Below, one piece after another: positions 1 to 7,575 of a DNA stretch of 22,834 bases. The translations under genes and the position numbers were made by a program. The first letter of the stretch is position 1; each line of letters opens with the position of its first letter. Under the pieces are notes generated by a model. The model did no database searches. It was given only the letters and a program-made list of their open reading frames with translations, and had not been told where the DNA came from. The stretch is from an uncultured Veillonellaceae bacterium (GTDB taxonomy: Bacteria; Bacillota; Negativicutes; Veillonellales; Dialisteraceae): positions 1-22,834 of the forward strand of contig CAUBUJ010000007.1 in assembly GCA_958439155.1 (NCBI GenBank). The letters run 5' to 3'.

Positions 1-27
1 CTATATCCCCACAGCAGTATAAAAGAA

Positions 28-57
28 TATAATAAGAATATCCCCCAAGGGGGGATA
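28..57 (+). promoter_or_regulatory. Promoter -10 and CsoR-family operator
   Basis: A perfect TATAAT lies at 28-33. Starting 5 bases after it is a near-perfect palindrome, TATCCCCC-AA-GGGGGGATA, at 39-57. Seen: an A/T-flanked C-tract/G-tract inverted repeat over the expected transcription start. Known: CsoR/RcnR-family tetramers bind operators built from G/C tracts in inverted repeat with A/T flanks. Inferred: this is the autoregulatory operator of the CsoR-like gene that starts at 87, and binding would block initiation for all three downstream genes. No good -35 is visible at the window edge; a second TATATCCCC half-site is at 2-10. Confidence 0.65.
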
Positions 58-86
58 GGTATTTATACACAAGAAGGAAGGGACTT

Positions 87-353
87 ATGGCGCATCATGA
101 AAACACCCAGGTGGTGCTGAATCGTCTGGCCCGGGCCATCGGCCATCTCCAGGCGGTGCGGCAGATGGTCGCTGACGGCAAAGACTGTTCCAGCGTTCTG
201 ATCCAGCTGGCGGCGGTCCGTTCCGCCCTGACCAGCACGGGAAAAATTATTTTAAAAGACCACATCGATCACTGCATCATCGACGCGGTCAAAACAGGCA
301 ACCAGGAAGCGGTGGCTGATCTGGAAAAAGCCATTGAAAAACTGATCAAGTAA
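87..353 (+). CDS. CsoR/RcnR-family metal-sensing transcriptional repressor
   Basis: An 88-residue all-helical DUF156-type repressor, the normal size for the CsoR/RcnR/FrmR family. The metal-site residues read C34, H59 and C63, the same 25- and 4-residue spacing as the Cys-His-Cys Cu(I) site of CsoR. The His59 position argues against the sulfur sensor CstR, which has Cys there. His3 and His4 at the N-terminus recall the RcnR/InrS N-terminal His ligand, so nickel or cobalt sensing cannot be excluded. The start has a good Shine-Dalgarno (AAGGAAGG, 68-80 region). It is first in a three-gene run: 12 bp separate its stop from the substrate-binding protein. A palindromic G/C-tract operator sits at its promoter. 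Metal identity is undecided from sequence alone. Confidence 0.9.
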   Translation: MAHHENTQVVLNRLARAIGHLQAVRQMVADGKDCSSVLIQLAAVRSALTSTGKIILKDHIDHCIIDAVKTGNQEAVADLEKAIEKLIK

Positions 354-365
354 AAGGGGATTACC

Positions 366-1181
366 ATGAAATATAAAACAATACTTCTCGCCGGATTGGC
401 CGGCTTGTGCCTTCTTTCCTCCGGCTGCGGCGGCGCGCCCCAGAAAGAGGCTGCCTCTTCCGCCGCGCCTGCGCTCCATGCGGTAACCCACGCGAACTGG
501 AACCCCTTCGAATTTTTGGACAAAGGGCAGATCACAGGCTTTGATATCGAACTCCTCCAGGCCATGGCCAGCAAAGCCGGGTACAAGGCGGAGATCACCG
601 ATGCCGGCTGGGAAGCAATTTTTGAGCAGATCCGCCAGGGACAGGCAGACCTGGCCATTTCCGGCATTACCATCACGAAGGAAAGAAAGGAAAGCTATGC
701 CTTCTCCATGCCTTACTTCGTGAGCCGCCAGGCAATCCTCACGGCTGATCCTTCCATCAAATCTGCGAAAGACCTGCTCTCCGGAAAAACCATTGCCGTC
801 CAGAATGGGTCCACCGGACAGGAAGTGATGGAAAAACTCCTCGGAAAAAACGCGCCGGCCCTGAAAAAGACGCCTATGAGCATCCAGATGCTGGTAGGAA
901 ACCAGGTAGACGCCATTGTCGGCGACGCTACGTCCTGCGAAGCCATCGCCCGGCAGTACGCGGACCATCATTTCCAGATCATTTACGATGACGCTGCCTT
1001 CACGCCGGAACGTTTCGGCATTCTCTATCCTGCCAAAGGAGATCCGGCCATTCGGGAAAAGATGGACAATGCCTTGAAAGCACTCATCGCTGACGGCACC
1101 TACCAGAAACTCTATGAGAAATGGTTCCACGCAGCGCCGCCGGAAGGTTTTATGGAGACCCTTCAAAAAGGAGCGGAGTAA
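366..1181 (+). CDS. Amino-acid ABC transporter substrate-binding lipoprotein (family 3)
   Basis: A 271-residue type 3 solute-binding protein of the GlnH/HisJ/FliY class. The N-terminus is a lipoprotein signal: positive MKYK, a hydrophobic run, then lipobox LSSGC with the lipidated Cys at residue 21. The mature part carries the family hallmarks GFDIELLQAMA (about residue 59), the DLAISGITIT segment, and VDAIVGD in lobe 2. The likely ligand is a polar amino acid (glutamine, arginine or cystine class); the exact substrate cannot be read. Start: AAGGGG 6-8 bases upstream of ATG 366. Its TAA overlaps the permease ATG (TAATG), so translation is coupled. No ATPase gene follows, so the transporter must borrow a subunit or find it elsewhere. 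Confidence 0.93.
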   Translation: MKYKTILLAGLAGLCLLSSGCGGAPQKEAASSAAPALHAVTHANWNPFEFLDKGQITGFDIELLQAMASKAGYKAEITDAGWEAIFEQIRQGQADLAISGITITKERKESYAFSMPYFVSRQAILTADPSIKSAKDLLSGKTIAVQNGSTGQEVMEKLLGKNAPALKKTPMSIQMLVGNQVDAIVGDATSCEAIARQYADHHFQIIYDDAAFTPERFGILYPAKGDPAIREKMDNALKALIADGTYQKLYEKWFHAAPPEGFMETLQKGAE

Positions 1182-1840
1182 TGTTTGATCTTCATTTTGA
1201 AATTATCCGGGAATACGCGCCTTACTTTCTTTCCGGCACGGTTTATACCGTAGAAATTTCTGCCGCTGCCATCGTATTCGGCACCCTTCTCGGACTCTTT
1301 CTGGCTCTTGCCCGGCTCTATGGGAAAAAGTGGTGCGCCCTGCCGGCATCCTGCTTTGTAGAAATGATTCGGGGAACGCCGCTCCTGCTCCAGCTTTTCA
1401 TCGTGTACTTCGGCGTGATTCCCCTTTTCGTAAATAAGCCTGACGGGCTTCTCGCGGCGGCGGCCGCTCTTTCCATCAACGCCGGCGCCTATATATCAGA
1501 AACTTTCCGCGCCGGCATCCAGGCGGTGCCCCGGGAGCAGTCCGAAGCGGCCCGTTCTCTCGGCCTGTCCTGGAAACAGTCCATGCGGTATGTGATTCTT
1601 CCCCAGGCGGTGCGCAATGTGCTGCCTCCCCTGGGCAATTCCTTTGTGAGCCTCATCAAAGATTCCTCCCTCGCCTCTGTCATTGCCGCGCCGGAGCTCA
1701 TGTACTGGGCCAACGCCGCCAACGCCCAGTACTACCGGGTATGGGAGACCTTTATCACCACAGGCTGCATTTATTTTGCCCTGACTTTTGTGACCAACCG
1801 CCTTCTAGGCCGGCTGGAACGGAAATTTTCCTACGACTGA
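1181..1840 (+). CDS. Amino-acid ABC transporter permease (HisM/GlnP family)
   Basis: A 219-residue inner-membrane permease with about five membrane segments. It carries the conserved RGTPLL motif (residues 64-69) and the cytoplasmic EAA loop that docks the ATPase (about 122-142, SEAARSLGLSWKQSMRYVILPQA region). The ATG at 1181 is chosen over an upstream in-frame ATG at 1121 because it has GGAG 6-9 bases upstream, overlaps the preceding stop as TAATG, and gives the normal family length. It is the partner of the adjacent lipoprotein. A bidirectional terminator follows at 1859-1887, so the operon ends here without the usual ATP-binding GlnQ-type gene, which is odd for this family. Confidence 0.93.
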   Translation: MFDLHFEIIREYAPYFLSGTVYTVEISAAAIVFGTLLGLFLALARLYGKKWCALPASCFVEMIRGTPLLLQLFIVYFGVIPLFVNKPDGLLAAAAALSINAGAYISETFRAGIQAVPREQSEAARSLGLSWKQSMRYVILPQAVRNVLPPLGNSFVSLIKDSSLASVIAAPELMYWANAANAQYYRVWETFITTGCIYFALTFVTNRLLGRLERKFSYD

Positions 1841-1858
1841 CCAATTTATACCCATGCG

Positions 1859-1887
1859 AAAAGCGTGCCCCGGAAGGCACGCTTTTT
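1859..1887. terminator. Bidirectional intrinsic terminator
   Basis: Perfect stem AAGCGTGCC / GGCACGCTT with a 6-base loop, T-tract on the + side and A-run on the left. It lies between the convergent permease gene (+) and tatD-family gene (-), and can serve both. Confidence 0.85.
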
Positions 1888-1889
1888 GA

Positions 1890-2669
1890 TTATCCATTGT
1901 CTTTGATCTGGTAAATAGCAAGCGCGTTTTTCATGGTCGCTTCCGCTACGGTTTCCACAGGAATTCCTTTGAGTCTTGCGATTTCCGCCGCTACATACTG
2001 CACCTTGGACGGATCATTCCGGCGGCCCCGGAACGGCGGCGGCGTCAGGTACGGGCTGTCCGTCTCGATGAGGAGATGGTCCAGCGGCACTTCTTTCGCC
2101 ACTTCCTTGAGCTTCGTGCTGTTTTTGAAAACCACCGGACCGGCAAAGGAAATATAGAAACCCAGCTTCATAAATTCCTGCGCCATTTCCCAGCTGCTGC
2201 TGTAGCAGTGCATGATGCCCCGCATGCGGCTGGTATAATGCTCTTTCAGAATCTGGAGCGTATCCCCATGGGCATCCCTGTCGTGAATGATGAAGGGCAG
2301 ATCCAGTTCCGCTGCCAGATCGATCTGCCGGCAGAACCATTCCTTCTGGGTGTCTATATCGCTGTAGAGATAGTAATAGTCAAGACCGATCTCGCCGATA
2401 GCCACCACCTTGGGATGGGTCAGGGCGAGCTGCCGGATCCCTTCCAGTTCTTCTTCCGTGGCTTTCGCCGTGAGCTGGGGATGGATGCCGGCCGCGGCAT
2501 ACAGATGGGGGTACTGGTCCGCCGCGGCGGATGCCTTCAGGGAAGACGCCAGGTCTTCTGCGGGGCACACCACGTAGTCGCAGACCTTCCACACCTCTTC
2601 CATCATCGCTTCCCGGTCATTGTCGAAGGCTTTGTCATACACATGGGCATGGCTGTCAAAAAATTTCAT
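1890..2669 (-). CDS. TatD-family metal-dependent hydrolase/DNase
   Basis: A 259-residue TatD/YcfH-type TIM-barrel metallohydrolase. The metal ligands are all present: HxH at H7/H9 (DSHAH), E93 in GEIGLDY, H129 in IIHDRDAH, H154 in MHCYSSS and D204 in ETDSPYLTP. The family shows 3'-5' DNase and D-aminoacyl-tRNA deacylase-type activities; the in vivo role here is not settled. It starts one base after the metG stop (TAA-G-ATG) with only a weak own ribosome site, so it is translationally coupled to metG. The metG-tatD order is a common Firmicutes arrangement. Length is normal. Confidence 0.93.
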   Translation of the reverse strand: MKFFDSHAHVYDKAFDNDREAMMEEVWKVCDYVVCPAEDLASSLKASAAADQYPHLYAAAGIHPQLTAKATEEELEGIRQLALTHPKVVAIGEIGLDYYYLYSDIDTQKEWFCRQIDLAAELDLPFIIHDRDAHGDTLQILKEHYTSRMRGIMHCYSSSWEMAQEFMKLGFYISFAGPVVFKNSTKLKEVAKEVPLDHLLIETDSPYLTPPPFRGRRNDPSKVQYVAAEIARLKGIPVETVAEATMKNALAIYQIKDNG

Positions 2670-2670
2670 C

Positions 2671-4584
2671 TTACTTGACCTTGCTTCCCGCAGGCATATC
2701 CACGAAAGGCACAGAGAGCCTGCCGTCTTTGGACGCAGCCAGGATCATCCCTTCCGATTCGATGCCCATCAATTTGGCCGGCTTCAGGTTGGCTACAAAA
2801 ATCACGTGCTTCCCTACCAGGTCTTCCGGCGCGTAGAACTCCGCGATGCCGCTCACCACTGTACGCTCTTCATCGCCGAGGCTCACCGTGAGCTTCAGGA
2901 GCTTTTTCGATTTCTTCACTTTCTCCGCGGTGAGCACTTCCGCCACGCGGAGATCAGTCTTGGCGAACTGGTCAAAGGAAATCTTCGGCGTTTCTTCTTT
3001 GGCAGGCTTTGTCTCTTCTGCCGGTTCTTTCTCTTCGATCTCAATGCGCGGGAAAATCTGCGCCCCTTTGGCGACCTTCGTCCCTTCGGCGAGACCGCCC
3101 CAGACGGCGTCAGCAAGCAGTGCTTTCTTGAAATCTGTCAGCCCCAGCTGATTCCAGATCTTTTCCGCCGCAATCGGGATCACCGGTTCCACCAGGAGCG
3201 CAGTAATGCGCAGCCCTTCGCAGAGGTGGTACAGCACCGCGTCCAGCACCGGCGCCTTCGCTTCGTCTTTCGCAAGGAGCCACGGCGCGGTGACGTCGAT
3301 AAATTTATTGAGAGAACGGATGAAGGTCCACACCGCTTTGAGAGCGTCATTGATCTTCCAGCTGTTCATATCGTCCCGCAAAGTTTTTACCGCCAGAGCC
3401 GCGCCGGTTTCGATATCCCTGCAGGCCGCCGCAGCGGCGCTGTCACTGGCCGCGTCCCCTTTGGAAACGACGCCGCCTCTGTATTTTTCCACCATGGAAA
3501 GGGTGCGGTACAGGAGGTTCCCCAGGTCATTGGACAGATCTGAATTGATCCGGTGAATGAGACGGTCCCGGCTGAAATTGCCGTCCTGGCCGAGCTGGAT
3601 ATCATTCAAGAGGTAGTAGCGGATCGCGTCGGAACCAAATTCATGAAGGAGCGGAATCGGATCGACTACATTGCCTTTGGACTTGGACATTTTTTCCCCG
3701 TCCACAATGAGCCAGCCATGGCCGTAGACCATCTTCGGGATCTCAATGCCCAGGCTCATGAGCATGATCGGCCAGATGATGGTATGGAAACGGACGATTT
3801 CCTTGCCCACCAGGTGGACGTCAGCAGGCCAGAATTTCTTGAATTTTTCCGGATTATCGCAGATGCCCGCAGCGGTGAGGTAATTCACCAGCGCGTCAAA
3901 CCAGACGTACACCACATGCTTCGGGTCAAAAGGCACAGGAATCCCCCAGGAGAAGCTGGTCCGGGATACGCAGAGATCTTCCAGGCCGCTCTTCACGAAC
4001 TGGATCATTTCATTTCTTCTGGACACGGGCTGGATGAAATCAGGATGGTCTTCCACATACTTCATCCACCGTTCTTCATACTTGGACATTTTGAAGAAGT
4101 ACGCTTCTTCACTCACCCACTTGAGAGGACGGCCGCAGTCCGGGCAGACATGATCCTCTCCGAGCTTGTTTTCCGGCCAGAACGATTCACAGGGCACGCA
4201 GTACCATCCTTCGTACTTTCCCTTGTAAATATCCCCATTGTCATAGGCCCGCTGGAAGAGCATCTGCACCACTTTCTTGTGCCGCTCTTCGGTGGTGCGG
4301 ATGAAATCATCGTTGGAAATATTGAGTTCTTTCCACAGTTCCTGGAACATGCCTACAATTTTATTGGTATATTCAATGGGCGTCACCCCTGCTTCTTCCG
4401 CTTTCTGCTCAATTTTCTGACCGTGCTCATCTGAGCCGGTAAGGAAGAATACATCATTGCCGTCGAGCCGTTTGAAACGGGCCATGCTGTCGGCGATGGT
4501 GGTGCAGTAGGTATGGCCAATATGCAGTTTGGCGCTCGGATAGTAAATCGGCGTCGTAATATAATATTTCGGTTTGTCTCCCAT
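2671..4584 (-). CDS. metG: Methionyl-tRNA synthetase
   Basis: A 637-residue class I aminoacyl-tRNA synthetase that charges tRNA-Met for initiation and elongation. HIGH is at residues 21-24 and KMSKS at 298-302. A zinc knuckle has C129/C132 and C147/C150. The C-terminal part (about 540-637) is an EMAPII/Trbp111-like tRNA-binding and dimerisation domain, joined by a Glu/Lys/Pro-rich linker, as in long bacterial MetG forms. The start has AGGAGG seven bases upstream of ATG. A TATAAT at 4623-4628 suggests its own promoter. The short leader has no T-box, so there is no sign of uncharged-tRNA control. The TatD-family gene follows after one base. Confidence 0.98.
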   Translation of the reverse strand: MGDKPKYYITTPIYYPSAKLHIGHTYCTTIADSMARFKRLDGNDVFFLTGSDEHGQKIEQKAEEAGVTPIEYTNKIVGMFQELWKELNISNDDFIRTTEERHKKVVQMLFQRAYDNGDIYKGKYEGWYCVPCESFWPENKLGEDHVCPDCGRPLKWVSEEAYFFKMSKYEERWMKYVEDHPDFIQPVSRRNEMIQFVKSGLEDLCVSRTSFSWGIPVPFDPKHVVYVWFDALVNYLTAAGICDNPEKFKKFWPADVHLVGKEIVRFHTIIWPIMLMSLGIEIPKMVYGHGWLIVDGEKMSKSKGNVVDPIPLLHEFGSDAIRYYLLNDIQLGQDGNFSRDRLIHRINSDLSNDLGNLLYRTLSMVEKYRGGVVSKGDAASDSAAAAACRDIETGAALAVKTLRDDMNSWKINDALKAVWTFIRSLNKFIDVTAPWLLAKDEAKAPVLDAVLYHLCEGLRITALLVEPVIPIAAEKIWNQLGLTDFKKALLADAVWGGLAEGTKVAKGAQIFPRIEIEEKEPAEETKPAKEETPKISFDQFAKTDLRVAEVLTAEKVKKSKKLLKLTVSLGDEERTVVSGIAEFYAPEDLVGKHVIFVANLKPAKLMGIESEGMILAASKDGRLSVPFVDMPAGSKVK

Positions 4585-4622
4585 AAAATCCTCCTGTTTG
4601 TTCCGCAGAAATAGTCTTTTTC

Positions 4623-4628
4623 ATTATA
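4623..4628 (-). promoter_or_regulatory. Candidate metG promoter (-10)
   Basis: Perfect TATAAT on the minus strand, about 40 bases before the metG start. The -35 region (TGTATT at 17-bp spacing) is poor, so the call rests on the -10 and its position in the rsmI-metG gap. Confidence 0.5.
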
Positions 4629-4651
4629 CCGCAAAAAGAAAAGGGAATACA

Positions 4652-4678
4652 GCAGGACTTGGATTTTTGAAAGCCTGC
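4652..4678 (-). terminator. Weak candidate terminator after rsmI
   Basis: GCAGG...CCTGC with an extended CTT/AAG and one bulge, followed on the minus strand by a pyrimidine-rich stretch (CCCTTTTCTTTTT). It is imperfect and has no immediate T-tract; rsmI may partly read through into metG. Confidence 0.3.
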
Positions 4679-4689
4679 CCACGATTTCT

Positions 4690-5538
4690 TTACTTTTTCA
4701 GAGAAAGCAGGTACTGATACACGTCCCGGCGGGCCAGATTCCGCGTGAGGGCAATCTTACGGGCCGCTTCCTTCACCGGCATGGACTGCGCAAGCGCTTC
4801 CGCTTCTTCCTGCCAGGTGGTCTCTGCCTTTTCCGCCTGCTCTTCTCCCTGCTGTGACGCCCCTTCCACGAGGATCACATATTCTCCGCGGGGCTCATTT
4901 TCTTCCGCCTCGGCAAGGAGGCTTTCCAGAGTGCCCCGCTGGAAGGTTTCAAATTTCTTCGTCAGTTCCCTTGCGGTGACCGCCCTGCGGCTGCCGAGCG
5001 CTTCCCGCAGAATCCGCAGCGTCTCTTTCAGCCGCCGCGGCGATTCATAAAAAATGAGGGTGAAAGGAATCGGCGCCAGCGACGTGAGGAGCGCTTTCCG
5101 GCTCCCTGTGGTGCGGGGGAGGAACCCGGCAAAAACGAACTGCCGCGCGTCAAGGCCGGAGGCGATGAGCGCAGTCAGCGCCGCGTTGGGCCCGGGAAGG
5201 GGCACGATGGGAATCTCTTCTGCCAGAGCAAGCCGCACCAGGTCCGCTCCAGGATCAGAAATGACCGGCATCCCGGCATCGCTCACCTGGGCGACGGACT
5301 TGCCTTCTTTCAAAGCTTCCACCAGCTTCGGCCCGGCTTCCTTTTTATTGTGTTCATGGTAGGAAACGACATTTCTCTCAATGCCCAGGTGGGTCAGGAG
5401 AATCCTTGTGTGGCGCGTATCTTCGCAGGCTACGATGTCCGCGTCCCGGAGAATCTCCGCTGCCCGGGCGGTCATATCCGACAAATTTCCAATCGGTGTA
5501 GGCACCAGGTACAGGGTGCCTGCTGTGATTTCACTCAT
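4690..5538 (-). CDS. rsmI: 16S rRNA 2'-O-ribose C1402 methyltransferase
   Basis: A 282-residue tetrapyrrole-methylase-fold SAM enzyme that 2'-O-methylates C1402 in the 16S rRNA decoding centre. Diagnostic RsmI features: LVPTPIGNLSDMT at 11-23, CEDTRHT at 38-44, VSDAGMPVISDPG at 85-97, PLPGPNAALTALIASG and FYESPRRL. Length is typical. The start has GAGGAA upstream. It is last in the cca-PBP-rsmI run, 69 bp after the PBP stop. Confidence 0.97.
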   Translation of the reverse strand: MSEITAGTLYLVPTPIGNLSDMTARAAEILRDADIVACEDTRHTRILLTHLGIERNVVSYHEHNKKEAGPKLVEALKEGKSVAQVSDAGMPVISDPGADLVRLALAEEIPIVPLPGPNAALTALIASGLDARQFVFAGFLPRTTGSRKALLTSLAPIPFTLIFYESPRRLKETLRILREALGSRRAVTARELTKKFETFQRGTLESLLAEAEENEPRGEYVILVEGASQQGEEQAEKAETTWQEEAEALAQSMPVKEAARKIALTRNLARRDVYQYLLSLKK

Positions 5539-5607
5539 ACTCTGTTCCTCATTTCTTTATGGAAGGCCCTGCCCAAGTCCCAGGACCGGCAGGAAATCGA
5601 TCACATC

Positions 5608-7575
5608 TCACGAGCCCTGCTCAAAATACACGGTCACATCGCTTCCTTTGGAAACGGTCGTACCCGCGGCGGGGCTCTGCCGGCGGGCGGACCCGGATCC
5701 TTCCGGCTTGAAGCCGAGACCGGAATCACTGAGCCATTCCCCTGTATCCCGCATGGACCAGCCCCGGAAATCAGGAAGCACCACGTAAGGACTATCGCTC
5801 TTCTGGACAGGCGCGCGGAAAGTCTCTTCGCGCTTTCCCTGCTGGAGCGGCCATTCTTCTTTGAACGGACGCACCCCAAGGTACCGCATGGTCTGTCCCA
5901 TAATTTCCGCGAACACCGGAGCCGACACGAGGCCGCCGTAGTAAACGCCCTGGGGATTGTCGAGCACCACCAGGCAGATCGCCCGCGGATCTTCCGTCGG
6001 GCCGAAACCGCAGAAAGAAGCGATGTACTGGTTCTTCAAGTAACCGCCGTTCACCGGGTCCAGTTTCTGGGCCGTGCCTGTTTTGCCGCCCATGTGGTAG
6101 CCCGGCACACGGGCGTTTCCGCCGCCCCCTTCGGACACTTCCTTTTCCATCATGTCTTTCACCGTATCGGCCACTTCTTTGCTGATGGGCTGGCCTGCGA
6201 TCTTTGTCTCTGTCTTGCTGAATACGGTGCCGTCCCCATTCAGAATGGAGTCAATCAGGTAGGGCCGCACCATCTGTCCGCCGCAGGCAATGGCGCTGTA
6301 AGCCTGCACCATCTGGAGCGGCGTCACCGCGATGCCCTGCCCGATGGACATGGAAGCCACGTCGATGGGACGCATTTCATCAGGATTAAAGAGGAGCCCT
6401 GCCCCTTCTCCGGGAAGCTCAATGCCTGTGGGCTTTCCAAAGCCGAATTTCTGCACATAATCGGTGAGAATGCTGCCGCCGGTCAAAAGGCCGATATGGG
6501 CAAAGCCTGTATTGATGGAAAATTTCAAAATATCCACGAGACGCACGTCCCCATAGGAAGCGTCGTCCCAATTCCGGATCGCGTGGCCGGACGCCCACAC
6601 CGCGCCTGGATCATGCCACACCGTATCCGTGCTGTACGTGCCCGCTGCCAGCGCCGCGGAGGCGATGATGGGCTTAAACGTGGAGCCAGGCTCGTAAATG
6701 TCCACCACCGCCCGGTTTTTATATTCGTTTTCCGTGGCGTTTGAAAAATGATTGGGATCATAAGAAGGGCGGTTCACCATGGCAAGGATCCCCCCTGTTT
6801 TAGGATCCATCACAATGACAATGCCTCCCTGGGCGCGGGTTCTCACCATAGCCGCATCGAGGGCGCGCTCTGCGAAGAACTGGATGCTCTCATCAATGGT
6901 GAGGTATACCGAGCGGCCTTCCTTCCCCATGTACGGCGCGCCCGCCGAATGGAGGATCGGATTTCCCGCCGCGTCATGGAGCAGAACCTGTTTCTTCATG
7001 CCGCCGCTGATCTCATCATCCAGCGACTTTTCCAGTCCGTCCAGCCCTTTGCCGTCAATGCCGACGAAGCCGAGCACATTGGCCAGGAGCCCTCCATTGG
7101 GATAGTACCGCTTGCTTTCCTCGGTAAAGCCGAAACCTTTCCACTGCTTTTCTTCAATGATTTTCTGCACCGCTTCTGATTTGTCCGGATCGAGGAGCCG
7201 CTCAATCCAGACGAAGCGGGTATTCTTCCGGGATAATTTTTCCGCCAGAACCGGTTCCTTCATGGCAAGAACCGGCGCCAGCACTTTCGCCGCCTCAGCA
7301 GGATCCACATTGAGCATGTCCGGATCGGCATAGAACGATTTCACCAGGATCGAAAAAGCAAGCTGCTTCTTGTTTCTGTCGTAAATGGTGCCCCGCGGCG
7401 AATAAATCTGCTGGGCCCCTTCCGCCTGGCTTTCACTCTGCGCGGCATACCAGTTATGGCGGATGATCTGCACCCAGAAAAGCCGGGCCGCCAGCCCGAG
7501 AAATATACCCAGAGCGAATACAAAAATCCAGCAGGCCCGGGTGCCGATCGTTTCAAAGAGGCTATGATTCTTCAT
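5608..7575 (-). CDS. Class B penicillin-binding protein (FtsI/SpoVD-like) with PASTA domain
   Basis: A 655-residue D,D-transpeptidase that cross-links peptidoglycan on the outside of the inner membrane. One N-terminal membrane helix (about 15-37) is followed by the dimerisation module (RGTIYDRN at 61-68) and the transpeptidase domain with all three active-site motifs: S298-T-F-K301, S353-I-N355 and K498-T-G500. A single PASTA domain occupies about 590-655. This layout is that of SpoVD/FtsI proteins of Firmicutes. Here the gene lies outside a dcw cluster, so it may be a second class B enzyme; its division or elongation role is not decidable. ATG 7575 is chosen because the helix follows at the right distance; longer in-frame starts run into cca. 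It overlaps the cca end by 14 bp. Confidence 0.93.
   Translation of the reverse strand: MKNHSLFETIGTRACWIFVFALGIFLGLAARLFWVQIIRHNWYAAQSESQAEGAQQIYSPRGTIYDRNKKQLAFSILVKSFYADPDMLNVDPAEAAKVLAPVLAMKEPVLAEKLSRKNTRFVWIERLLDPDKSEAVQKIIEEKQWKGFGFTEESKRYYPNGGLLANVLGFVGIDGKGLDGLEKSLDDEISGGMKKQVLLHDAAGNPILHSAGAPYMGKEGRSVYLTIDESIQFFAERALDAAMVRTRAQGGIVIVMDPKTGGILAMVNRPSYDPNHFSNATENEYKNRAVVDIYEPGSTFKPIIASAALAAGTYSTDTVWHDPGAVWASGHAIRNWDDASYGDVRLVDILKFSINTGFAHIGLLTGGSILTDYVQKFGFGKPTGIELPGEGAGLLFNPDEMRPIDVASMSIGQGIAVTPLQMVQAYSAIACGGQMVRPYLIDSILNGDGTVFSKTETKIAGQPISKEVADTVKDMMEKEVSEGGGGNARVPGYHMGGKTGTAQKLDPVNGGYLKNQYIASFCGFGPTEDPRAICLVVLDNPQGVYYGGLVSAPVFAEIMGQTMRYLGVRPFKEEWPLQQGKREETFRAPVQKSDSPYVVLPDFRGWSMRDTGEWLSDSGLGFKPEGSGSARRQSPAAGTTVSKGSDVTVYFEQGS

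Noticed and set aside
252..1166. Minus-strand 304-residue frame over csoR and the substrate-binding gene
   Set aside because: Overlaps two well supported + genes fully; no recognisable domain.
4585..4689. T-box riboswitch upstream of metG
   Set aside because: The leader is about 35 bases long and lacks the T-box core sequence.
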